This document shows, piece after piece, positions 39,655 through 50,817 of a DNA stretch of 64,000 nucleotides. Position 1 is the stretch's first letter. Every line of letters begins with the position of its first letter. Both the position numbers and the translations under genes were made by a program. The stretch spans positions 921,748-985,747 of the forward strand of contig JAAOMT010000303.1 in NCBI GenBank assembly GCA_016748015.1, read 5' to 3'. The notes below the pieces were generated by a model. It did not search any database and was not told where the DNA came from. It was given only the letters and a program-made list of their open reading frames with translations. This DNA comes from Geosiphon pyriformis. Its lineage: Eukaryota > Glomeromycota > Glomeromycetes > Archaeosporales > Geosiphonaceae.

Positions 39655-40169
39655 ATTTTTTTTGAATATTAATTATTCTTTGTTTCTTTAATTTTATAAC
39701 TATAATCAAAACAAAAAATAAAAAAGCTGTAACTAATATCTTATTTTTGGTATCTTATAAAGTTTCAACCAAAAAAATTTTTTTTGTTGTAGAAACAATT
39801 AAACAAAATGTCTTAAAAGCTTTTTCTTTAGCTAATAATAATAAAAAACTGCTTTTAGTAATTGTTAAAGCATTTTTTTCATCTTTAATTGGTTTTTACC
39901 AGTCAAAGTTTTCTTAAAAAACCCACTTGAGTTGTCTCTACTTTTTTTAAGAGCTTAAAAGTTTTTAATAACAGACTAGTTAACAAATCGGTTTTTTTTA
40001 TTATAGTTTTTATACTTAGTGTTTCTAATATTATTTTTTCAAAAATAATAATTAAAAAAACTAAAGTTGCAAAAAAATAGAGACAGCTGTTTGTTTCTGT
40101 TATTATTATATTAAACTCTTTTGTAGTTTCTAATAAGATCTTAGATAAAATTTCTGTTATATTATTTAG

Positions 40170-40855
40170 TCTATTATAAGTTGAAATAACAAATTAATAG
40201 ATAGCAAGAAAGAACAAAATTGTAGAATGATAGAATTGATTAAAGAAAATTCAACTTTAAAGAGTGAATTAAATAAGTATAGATTTAATGTGTAAGATCA
40301 ATTTCATAAAATATTTCAGTTGCTATTTTTTTCAAAAAATAACTGAAAAATCTAAAGATAGAAAGATAATTCATACTATTAATAATAATAATACATTAGT
40401 ATAATTCTATGTCTTATATTAGCACTCTTAAAATTTAATATTAAGTATTAGATATACTTTTTAGTCATATTTTATTTAATAATCTTTAAATGTTACAATT
40501 ATATAAGTCAGAAAAAGGGTAGATAAATGCCAACAAGTAATTTTTTATTTTAAAATATTTAGATACTTAAAGATAAAAAAAAAGAAATAATCAATAAAAA
40601 AAAGATTGAGATAATAGTTATTATTTTATTTATTCTTAATTAATTATTACATTAATTATTTGTTATATTAATATTTTTTACAGCTAAAAAACTTACTGTT
40701 TATATAACTATTAAAGAGTAATTAATGATCAGGTTAATAATTAGGTTAATAATCAGGTTATTAATCAGGTCAATAATTACTATATAAAAATAAAATGGCT
40801 AATTATATAATATTAGTAACTAATACATATTATAACTAATAAAAACTATGGATTT
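40170..40855. mobile_element. Unidentified insertion inside A1 (about 0.69 kb)
   Basis: Absent from the sister copy at the same point (after TATTATTTA, compare 51345). It contains a short coiled-coil-like frame on the plus strand at about 40204-40290 (IELIKENSTLKSELNKY) and a run of TTAATAATCAGG-like units at 40725-40780. It may be a captured host gene piece or a separate element; I cannot say which. Confidence 0.5.
40725..40780. repeat. About 12-bp tandem repeat
   Basis: Four to five imperfect units of TCAGGTTAATAA inside the insertion in A1. Confidence 0.75.
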
Positions 40856-42630
40856 TAACTATAACATTATTACTTAAGATAAACCAAAATTAACTACTGG
40901 CTATATTGCCAAATATAATGTCTTTTGACAGATTATTACTGATTTAAAATTAAAACAACAGTCTTTTGTTAAATCACTTGTTTTTAAAAACTGAACTGAT
41001 TAAATAAAAACTAAATTATTTTTTTTGCTAATTTTTAATGCTATTATTAGTGGTGTTTGGAAAACTATTACTAATCATTAAAGATTTGCTGGGTGAATAG
41101 TCTCTATTCTGGTGTTTAATACTACTTTTAAGATTAAATTGGCTTATGTTAAGGCTCTTTTCCAGTTTGTATGTAATTTTTTGAGTGTAAAGTTAGTGTT
41201 AAAAAACAATATAAAGCTCTTTTGTATAGAGTTTACTTTTTAAGAGTTTTTGAAAACTGCTTTTTTGGTTGAGCTTATGAGCTCTATTTATTTAGCTATT
41301 CTTAAAAGTGTCAAGTTTTTGGTAATTTTTAAGTCTGGTTTTTTTTGCTGCTGTTGTGCTATGTAATATGTTTTTGAATATGTTTATTGTTAATATTAAG
41401 ACAGTTTTTGGTATGTTTGTTAAAGTTGTCTGTATTATACTAAAGCTTACTAATATTTGGTAATATATAATTGTTTATTTTAAAAAACTGGACTTTGTTG
41501 TATCTGTTTTAAATTATTGATTAATTTTAATAAGTAAAGATAGTGTTAAGATTTTCTTTTTGGTAAATCAAAATAAGATTATTATATCTTGCAATAAGTT
41601 TAAAACCAAGTAAGTTAATTTTTTTTTGATTATATTACTTTTAAAATCAGTAATATGATTTTTTAAGTTAATGGTCAAACATGTTTTATTTCTTGCTTTT
41701 CTAATTTTGGTTGTTGTTTTTAGCTTACTCTAATTATATTTAGATCTTAGATTGATTTGAATATTGCAATTATCAAAACTAATATGTTAAAAAAATGCTG
41801 TATTTGATAAAAAACTTCTAAAAATTGACACTGTTTTTGGTATTAGAGTTTAGATCATCTGGCTTTAAATTGTAAGATGTCTTTATTTTTTTTTTTTAAA
41901 GCTCTCAAGGCTTTTGTTTTTTATGTTATTGACAACAAGTTTTATTCTAAAGCTGCTGCTTTTGTACTTTTTTTGGCTTCTTGGCTTTTAATTGGTTTAG
42001 TTTTTTTTGCTAATATAATGATTAATGATTCTGTGATTTCTTTTTGGTTAACTTTTCTAGAATCTGAGTTGGCCAAGCTTTCTGTTCTGGTTAATTCTAT
42101 TGTTAAGCCAGTTAGTTTTATGGTCATTGTGTTTAAACAATTTGTTAATGAAAATTTGGTTTCAAGTAATGCTTTTAGTCTTGGAGTCAATAAAATTTTG
42201 GTATACATGAGTATTTTTAGCAAAGCTATTAATAAGTTAAAGTAAAAAATAGTTGCTTTGAAAATTAGAAAAACATTAATATAACTAGCTTCTATGTAAA
42301 TTTGTTTTTTGTTAATAATAATATGTTTTCTAATTTGATATTATTTTGGAAATATAAACCTATTGCTGTAAAAACTATTACCTTAAAAATGGCTAAATGG
42401 CTGATTGAACTAGTTAGTAATAGTACTACATTGTTTAAGATTGTTTAAAGAATATTTTCTTTAGATAAATTTTTTTTAAAGTAATAATATAATATAGCTT
42501 GAACTAACTTAAATAACTGGTTATATATAAAAAGCATATAAACTATATTTAGTATTAGAATACTTAGTTTGTTTCTAATTTTTAGATAGTAGTTGAATCA
42601 TATTTATTAAATTTTAATAAAAAATAAAAA

Positions 42631-43137
42631 AATAAAATCATTATTAATATTAGTTATATTTACAAAAAAAGTCAAATTATACAAAAAATTAAAATTAAAA
42701 CAAATATAATATTTTTAAATATTTAATATACTTTTTAAACCAAGTAAAAACAAACTTTTTTGAATTTTATTACTTCTATTTTTTATATATTTTTTAGTTA
42801 TAAACAATATTTTTACTGTTTTTTAATTAATTTATATATGTTATTTTAATTGTTTTTAAATATTTAATTGTTTTTTAAGATTTAAATTTATTTAAAATAT
42901 TTATTTTGTAATTAAATAAATAAATATTTATATTGTTTATAATATAATTAATTAATAAATTTAAAATTTAAATTAACTTTATAATAAGTTTTTATAATAA
43001 AATACTTAATATTTTTTAAAATATAAATTTTGTTAACAGTTTTCAAATGTTTTATTTTAGTATTAAATAACAATTAATAAGTTAAATTAAAAATTATATT
43101 TGTTATATTTTTATTTATTAATATTTAATGAATAAAG
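42631..43137. other. A+T-rich spacer between two tail-to-tail elements
   Basis: No gene. It lies between the 3' end of A1 (+) and a 3' tail on the minus strand. Confidence 0.5.
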
Positions 43138-43235
43138 CCTAATTATTATCTAATACATAAAACCAAACTAAGTGGCTCAAATTAAATATGACTTATGCTT
43201 TTACTAAATATAATCAGTTACTTGAACCAGACAAA
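43138..43235 (-). mobile_element. 3' tail of an ORF1-only element
   Basis: The minus strand has the shared tail (reverse of CCAAACTAAGTGGCTCAAAT and TAATCAGTTACTTGAACC), facing A1. The element body to its right is unreadable. Confidence 0.58.
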
Positions 43236-44040
43236 ACAACATTAAACATTTAGTATTAACAAATATATTATCATTCAAACCAAAAAAAAAAAGATATAGT
43301 TTGCATCTATTAAAACTAATCACAAAAGATTTCACAATACCAAGCAAACAAATCATCTTATCTAATAACATAAACACTATATATTGTTATAATATCAGTT
43401 ATTTTATTATTTAAAATATTAAAATGTTTTTTAATTTTAATTTAAAATATTACTAAATATTTATTTTTAATTAAATTAATTATATAATGTTTTTTATTTA
43501 ATATTTGCTTTTAAAGATTAGTTTAAAATTATTGTTTGAAAAATTATATATATTTATAACTACATAATTATTTAATAGTGTCTTAATAAAATTATAATAT
43601 AATATTACAAAAAAAGCAAAAATAATAAATTAAAACTTAATAAATATTAAAAACATCAAATTTTTATCTTTATATTTACATTAATTTTAATTTTAATAAA
43701 GTAAACAACAGAATTTTTTTTACCAAATTAGTGTCAAAATACTTAATAAATTTATCTGTAAATATAATTAATTAAAAATATTTTTTATTAAATTAAAATA
43801 GTTTAAAAACTAAAAATTATTGTATATGTCAAAAATTGTTTGTAATTTTAAATATTTAAGCCAAATTTAAAGTATAAAAAAATTATATTTATATATTTAT
43901 AAACTTGTGTTTTTTTATTAAAATATGTCATTTAAATTTTTTAGAAAAATAAAACAAAAAATTATTTTTTCTTAAAAATTATAAAAACTAAAGAAATTAT
44001 TAACTGGCAAATATCAAAACCAGTATTGATTTAATCATAA
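43236..44040. other. A+T-rich spacer
   Basis: No gene recognised. Decayed element sequence is likely. Confidence 0.5.
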
Positions 44041-44726
44041 ATCATTGAGTTGATTTATCAATAATATTTGGAAGCTTTCAGCAAAATAAAAATTAATAGA
44101 AGAAAAAGGATGAGTGTTTATGGATTTGCCATTGAGATTACATATCAAGTATTTGGTTAAAGACGAAAAGTGCCCTTGATAATCTGTTTGTAAAAATACA
44201 TCTCTGATAAAACTTTTCTTGATAAATGGTCTTTTTAAGATTTAAATAGGAACAAGTTAGCCATCATCAAAACTGATAAATAAGCTTTCTTACTCCAATT
44301 GGGTATTTTCGATAGCTTCGAGATCAATCTTCAATTTAAACTCATGTTCAAAATGCGATTTGTACTGCCAAACGAAAACCACGAGAGCCAAGTTACAGCA
44401 TTCAATTGATAAGACAAAAGAAGGCACTAGGTATTACCTTCAAGACCTCGCGTGACAATCACATAATAATTAATGATTATATATCATTAAGAAAATGAGG
44501 GGTCATTGCCATTTTCAGCAGCTATTTAGTTGACCTTCCTGACAAGAAACTAAAAACGTGTTCTGAGGGAGTCTTTTCATTCGCAAGTCTTTATAAATTA
44601 TAGCAAGAACTGTAAGGACTCACAACTATCCTGTAGTTCTTGAAATATTACTTGTCGTTCTTGGAACAAGAATAGAGTTCTCATTCAAAAGTTTTATTGT
44701 AATTGTAAAGTTTCTTAACTTCGAAC
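44041..44726 (+). promoter_or_regulatory. Upstream region of the coiled-coil gene
   Basis: Mixed-composition DNA with CpG, unlike the relics to the left, so it belongs to the host island. It holds the promoter and leader of the gene at 44727. No individual motif is supported. Confidence 0.45.
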
Positions 44727-47335
44727 ATGAGCTTATTTAACATAAATAGAGGACCTGGTAATAAAGATGTTCCAAAGGCTTCTGGTCAAACCCGGCCTAC
44801 AGTAAATAGCGCCATAATTCAGGGTTTAGGTGGGAACTTCACAGATAATTTTCGTGGTTTAAAAGCCTTTGCCGCTCAAGGTCATTCAAAGTCAAAAGAG
44901 GAAGAAGAGGAAGAGGATTTGGAAGAGGAAGAGGAAGAGGAAGAGGAGGAGGAGGAGGAGGAGGAGGAGGAGGAAGAGGAGGAAAGTGAAGGGGGTTCTC
45001 GTAGTGCTGAAGAATCTGAAGGGACCGAATCTTCTGACTCCTCAACAACAAGAGTTGAACACCATGAAACAGCGGCCAAAAGCTCAACATTAGCCAACGA
45101 TACGGGCATAAATACTAATAACAGAAGTTATGAGATAGACGGTTGTGAAGATGATAGTCAAGACATGAAACCGGTTAAATCACGGGCTAAAGTTAATACA
45201 AACAATATTTTGTCAGGTCATACAAGTAGTTTTAGACAATTAGGGAGACAACAACGGGAACATCAACAGGGATTATGTAATGAGCCTTTTTCTTCTAATA
45301 ATCCTGGTGAGATTCGTTCAGGAATTTCTGGACGTCATAATAATTCACGACGTTTACAAACTAATACTTCAGCAATAATCGAAGAACCAATGAGTTATAA
45401 TAAGAGTAATACGGCAGAGTTTTATTCCCCGCTTCATGAACGCCGAAAAGTTTCATTTGATTCGACCAATTATGATGCTGGCGAAAAATCCCCGGCTAGT
45501 TTTTCTTGGACAAACGATGATAATGGACAAAACAATCCCAGAAGACCGAACGCGAAATCTAATATTTTAGAAGAAAATACATATTCAAGACGACAATGGA
45601 CATCCTCAAGTAATGATCATCATCATCATCATCATCATCCTGTAGACGTTCAATCAGAAATAACCCTAAATACGGATAAAATAAATCTAAAACCAAGAGC
45701 ACAATCTACTGTTGAATATGGGCACCCACGTGGCCAAGATTCAGTTAAACAATCAAATATCTATTCGGATCCATACGTGGAATCAAAATCAAAACCAACA
45801 GTCTATTCACCACCTTCAACTCCAAGAGCATGGTCAGAAGTTATTTACCATCCGCCTGCAGCCAGGACCGAAATTTCTCGTCTCAGTGATCCAGGTCCAG
45901 CAGGAAATCGGCGACCAACTGTCAAAATTAATGCTCGTATCCCAATGACTAATGAATTAGAAGAAGTTTATCTTCAACAGAGTCGAAACGTTGATTTAAG
46001 GAATAAACCCAAAGTTTCATCAAGTGCCATGATTGATCTTACTGGTCTCCATCCAAAAAGAAAAGTAACTGCATCAGCACAGATTCAACTTCAAGACGAG
46101 GATTTTCATTATGAGAATAATAATGAAGATGGCGAAGAAAATTGGGAAGATGATCAAGAAGAAAGTGAAGAAAGCGATGTGACTGAAAAGGAACAGCAAG
46201 TGAAAAAAAAAGTAGATAGTGAACAGATTCAGGATGATTTATTGAAGCTTTCTAAAGATCCCAAGATTCGTGAAAAGGTTGATTTGATTATAGAGAATCA
46301 TAATCGCAATCTATATATATATATTTCATTTTTACTGTCGAATGATTCATATTTTTATTCTTTTCTTTTCAGATTACTAATCTTAGAACATCTAATGAAG
46401 CTCTAATGACCATGAATGCTCAACTCAAATCAACTTTAAAAGACCAGCAGGCAAAAATAGAACAATTAAACGGGCTTGACTCAGTAGCTGAATCCCAAAA
46501 GCAACAATTAAAACACCTTGCTAAAGTTGAGGAATTAGTTCAAGAACTTTCGACAAAAGTATCTTCCCAAGAAGCTGAAATTAGTGGCCTAAGGGGACAA
46601 TTAGTCAAGGCAGAATTGTATGTATAACCTTTTTATTTCGGTATTTTGCATAAATCTTTTATACTCACAATAATATTGCCGAATATTTAACATCTTTAAA
46701 TATATTAGAAAACAAAAAGATCAGCAACAAGTTAAGTTAGATGAAAATGTTGGTTCAAGAATTCATCAACACCAGTTAACTAATTTTTTCTTCTTTAAAG
46801 CCACCAGCATCAATACTTTATAATCCTAGACTATTGCCTATAAACTCTCTACCACGTATAATTTATGAACGAGGTATATGATCTATCTTTTTACAAAGAG
46901 AAAATTAAAAATTATATTATCCATTAATTAATATTATATTACTTTTCAATAGTCTCCGATGATGTTACTATACTCTTTACCGTGGTCACTTCGCTCATCT
47001 ATACAATATATGTTTTCCCATTAGTTGTAATTGCAAAAGCATTTAAAGAACTTGCTGATAAATCTAGAGCTAAAATTCAAGAAATAACCAGTAGTGATGC
47101 CCAAGATTCTACCTCATCATCATCATCATCATCCTCATCCTCATCATCCTCAGACATTACGACTGTCAATCAAAACAGTACAAACAATGTGAGTAAATAA
47201 TCTTGTGTGTTCTCGGTAAATGTTAGTAATAATTTCTTTTACCTTTTTTTATTCTTTTCCACCACCACCAACATTTCTATTTAGTTTCTTACCAATTTTG
47301 ACGATGAGTCTGATAATTTTATATTTATTTCTTAA
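44727..47335 (+). CDS. Acidic coiled-coil protein with one C-terminal membrane segment, unknown function
   Basis: Proposed exons are 44727-46277, 46373-46617, 46715-46748, 46801-46873, 46953-47188 and 47285-47335, in phase, giving about 729 residues. Residues 57-88 are nearly all glutamate, a histidine run lies near 298, and the middle is disordered and charged. A coiled coil starts after exon 1 (TSNEALMTMNAQLKSTLKD and LKHLAKVEELVQELSTKV). Then comes a hydrophobic segment at about 641-662 (LFTVVTSLIYTIYVFPLVV), a polyserine run and a short acidic end. It looks like a membrane-tethered coiled-coil or tether protein, but I recognise no family. Weak points are the first donor (GTTGAT), the third exon end, and the last intron. 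If the GTGAGT at 47189 is not used, translation stops at 47200. It is followed 383 bases later by the carrier gene on the same strand. Confidence 0.66.
44896..44990 (+). repeat. GAG/GAA tract encoding polyglutamate
   Basis: Purine triplet tract inside the coding region. The opposite strand gives polyproline or polyserine frames that are only shadows. Confidence 0.92.
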
Positions 47336-47718
47336 TTAAACCCTTTGCACACTTTCACTTTAGTAATACTGTAGAATATGTTAAATTTTTTTTTACATAC
47401 CTTCATCATGATTTTCATTTTATCTTTTTTATTCAAAAACCGAAAAAAAATGGGAATAAACAACTTGTAAAAAGCTTCGAGAATCTTCAAAAATATTTGT
47501 GACTGGCTTATGAGTTCAAGGGAAACTATTGACGTTTTATTATTGAAAATGATGCAGATTTAATATTGCTTGTTTCTCTTCAGCATTTGAATCGATCTGA
47601 TTCGTTGATCCACGAATCCTGATTTCGATTTCAATCATATCAATTAATATTTACTTATTTCGCATATAAACACCAAGGATCAACAAATGGCCTTTCAAAA
47701 TCGACCTTTAGACTTGTA

Positions 47719-49348
47719 ATGGGTATGTAATATCAAATTGCGATACAAAAATTTTCAGATATCAGGGAATAAACATAATTTTGATTCTATTATGATTAGC
47801 TGCCAGTGTTAATGACTTCTTAGCAGGTACGTCTTCTATTTAAATTACCAGAATGGGTACATTAATCAAATTGAAGCTTTTCTCCATATTTCTTTTAATT
47901 CAATTTTTTTTGATAACAGGATATGTGAGTGGTGTCGCCGGACTTCTGATTGGGAACCCTCTCGATGTTCTGAAGGTATTATTTTAAAGTTCTGTCGAAT
48001 TGGGACTATCCTTCAGGTGTCTCCTCATGTGGAATCTGGGGATTTTGAGTGATCTATAGGTTCGCCTCCAAACTCAAAAAAACCCCCATAATCCAAATGG
48101 AAGTGATATAATTGTTACACCACAATTAACAGGTTTAAGAAATTTGCGGCGCATGGTACAAGTTGAAGGGGTAAAGATGGTTTTTGATCATTTATATATT
48201 CAGATGCAATTCTTGATTAAAAACTTAATCGGTATAAAGAAATTAATTTTAAATGTAGCTGGGTTCAATGTTTAAAGGAGTAGCGTCTCCAATAATTGGA
48301 CTCGCTTTCTTAAATTCCATATTATTTGTTTCATACGGGAATATCTTAAGGTTACTTCAAGGTTTCGAGAAACCAGATTCAAAAAAAGGAAATACCCTAG
48401 TACCTTCGATGTTGAATGTTTACTGGGCAGGATTTGGAGCTGGTTTAGCGTGTTTTTTTGTGAGTACACCCACCGAATTAATCAAGTGTAAAACACAAGT
48501 TATTATCCCGTTGCCTATGTCATCACAAAATCAAAATAGAGATGCAAATAGTAGCAATGATTTTTCTTGGAATATATTCAAAGATGTGCTAAGACGGCAA
48601 GGAATTAGAGGTGAGAGAGGAAGGGAATTTTCTTTTGATAACTCAGTATAACAAAACAAAAATTTTAGGCCTTTATCATGGAGGATGTATAACTATTATG
48701 AGAGATACAATAAGTTATGGTGTTTATTTTTGGTAATTATCGGGGTCAGCAAAGAGTTTTTACTCTTTAATTTTTAAATAGCACCGAATTTTTTATATTC
48801 CCTCATAGGGCCTACGAAGGATTAAAACGAATATTAGGAGAGACATCAGATAGTTCAAATACTTCTATGGTCCTCAAAACTTTGTTTGCTGGAGGAATGG
48901 CAGGAGTTTTATCTTGGGTTAGTATATACCCATTAGGTAAGAAATTTCTCTACCTAAACAAAAAACTAGTCTTTGGACCTGCAAACCTTAACTACTAAAT
49001 TAAAATTCATTTTCAAAAAAATTAGATGTAATAAAAACTCGAATTCAAACAGAATCAATCAGTACCAGTTCTACAAATTTCGTCGAAACTCACCGTTCTA
49101 TTCGAACTTCTGTAAATTATTCCTCATCCTTTGATTCACATCACGTCCATTCCTTGTCAGATGACACTAGGCCATATTCAGGAATACTTGATTGTGCACT
49201 GAGATCATATAGAGCTGAAGGAATCACCGTATTTTGTAAAGGAATTGGACCAACTGTGTTAAGAGCTTTGCCAGTGAGTGCGGTTACTTTTTATGTTTAT
49301 GAGATTATGATGAATTGGTTAAAATCTGATCATGGCATAGTACCATGA
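47719..49348 (+). CDS. Mitochondrial carrier family (SLC25) protein
   Basis: Eight exons: 47719-47722, 47800-47826, 47920-47975, 48060-48170, 48259-48610, 48669-48732, 48809-48936 and 49026-49348. All phases agree, giving 354 residues. The first exon is only ATG plus one base; the start MAASVNDFLAGYVSG fits the first helix of the fold. The three carrier signatures are P24-L-D26-V-L-K29, P137-T-E139-L-I-K142 and P246-L-D248-V-I-K251-T-R. The second carries Glu in place of Asp, as in ornithine/amino-acid and carnitine-type carriers. The protein should sit in the mitochondrial inner membrane with six helices. Loops after repeats 1 and 3 are longer than usual. The substrate is not decided by sequence; an amino-acid or carnitine-like substrate is a guess. 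Confidence 0.9.
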
Positions 49349-50817
49349 TTTCTTATTTCTGATTTATCGTGAAATTCGAACTATACTGAGAAGAGGGTTA
49401 TTTCCATATGTAACAAATGGTGAAATACTATCTACAAAACCAAATACATTCTCTTATTACTGCAGAAAAGCAATATTCCAAATTTTTGTGATGTTTGACA
49501 TTTAGAAGCCTGGCCTTTGGTGCATGCGTTGCCTTTTATAAATAAATTATTTGAAAATTTGGAGGGAGTTGAGGTCTCGATTATTAATTTTCGAAGAAAA
49601 ATTTAAGAAATTGGCTTATGATCTCAATGCTACAGCTTTCACAATTTTCTGTTTTATTTTTATTGCATAAATTTTTAATTGAGAATGACTGAAAACATAA
49701 TCATTAGCCTTTTGAATACGTCTTATTGCAAGCCCCATTCCGAATATTCACAAGTGAGTTAGTGTTTTTATGGAAGAAAAAATAATTAGTTAATAGATTC
49801 ATTAAAGCAATAGAATGCTAAATACAAAAACAAACCTCAACTTTTTAATCATTAAAAATTGATCATTTACTTGAAATAGCTTTGTCTTTTTCAAGAAACA
49901 AGCCTTTTGTTTTTCAATTCAATGCATAAAAATTGTAATTGAAATCTAACTCTCACAAATTTATTTAAATACCACATTTTAATGCACACAAAACTCATCA
50001 ATAGTGTACAAAATTTTAAAGTTAACACATTTTACATATTATATATATCAACTAAAAAATCAAGTTTATTATTTATATTTTTGAACTATTAATCTTAAAC
50101 AGTCTTTTTAATCTCAATTTAATAACTGTTTTCAAGTTATTACAAATGCTTTTTAAAGTATTGTTGATTTAAAACTTTGTATTATATGTTTTTAAAAAAT
50201 ACTCATTTATTAAATACAAATTTTTAATAATAAATAATAATAATTTTGGTTACAATATTGATTAAATTATTTAAAAAAAAACTTTTTAACATTAAAATAA
50301 ACAACAATAAATAATAACATAAAAACAAAATTAAAAAAATTTATGTTTAACTATTTTAAAATTAAAATTTCTAATATTATATATAATTTTGTAACTTAAT
50401 ATTAAGATAATATTAATTAAGTTTTTTATATAATAGACAAAAATTTATTAATAATAAACAATATTTAGTATTTAATTTCTTAACATAATAACTAGTTTAT
50501 TCTAATGTTTTTTACTTTTTTAATAAGTAATTCTAATTTTTAATTTATTTTTTATACTATTTTTTGTATTTTTTATTAAACAATTCTTGATATTATAAAC
50601 TTAATACTTTTTTTAATTAATTAGTAATTTTACAAATACAATAAAATAAAATAAATTAATATTTTAATAATTATAATTAAAAACTATTGTTTTAATATAA
50701 TAAATTTTTTTAATAAATATAATTAATATTTATGTTTTAAATTATATTAAAAATAAATAATAAATAAATTTACAATAAATATATTAATTACATATAACTT
50801 GAATTAAATATCAATAA
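49349..50817. other. Carrier 3' region, then A+T-rich spacer
   Basis: 49349-50000 is ordinary intergenic DNA with some CpG. From about 50000 composition shifts to the decayed A+T-rich type. No gene. Confidence 0.6.

Larger units (their letters stand above)
39655..42630 (+). mobile_element. ORF1-only LINE relative, copy A1, with an internal insertion
   Basis: Aligns to 50818-53095 from its basic N-terminal part (39690-40160) on, resumes at about 40855 after a foreign insert, and reads through the ORF1 body to a frame at 41877-42245. Where the CCHC knuckle should lie (41840-41875) the text is CFWY then DHLALNC, so one zinc-binding cysteine has become tyrosine and there is an adjacent stop. It ends in the shared tail at about 42540-42630, with TAGTAGTTGAATCATATT. 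Dead. Confidence 0.75.

Noticed and set aside
44839-45109. Minus-strand polyproline and polyserine frames
   Set aside because: Shadows of the GAG/GAA tract of the plus-strand gene.
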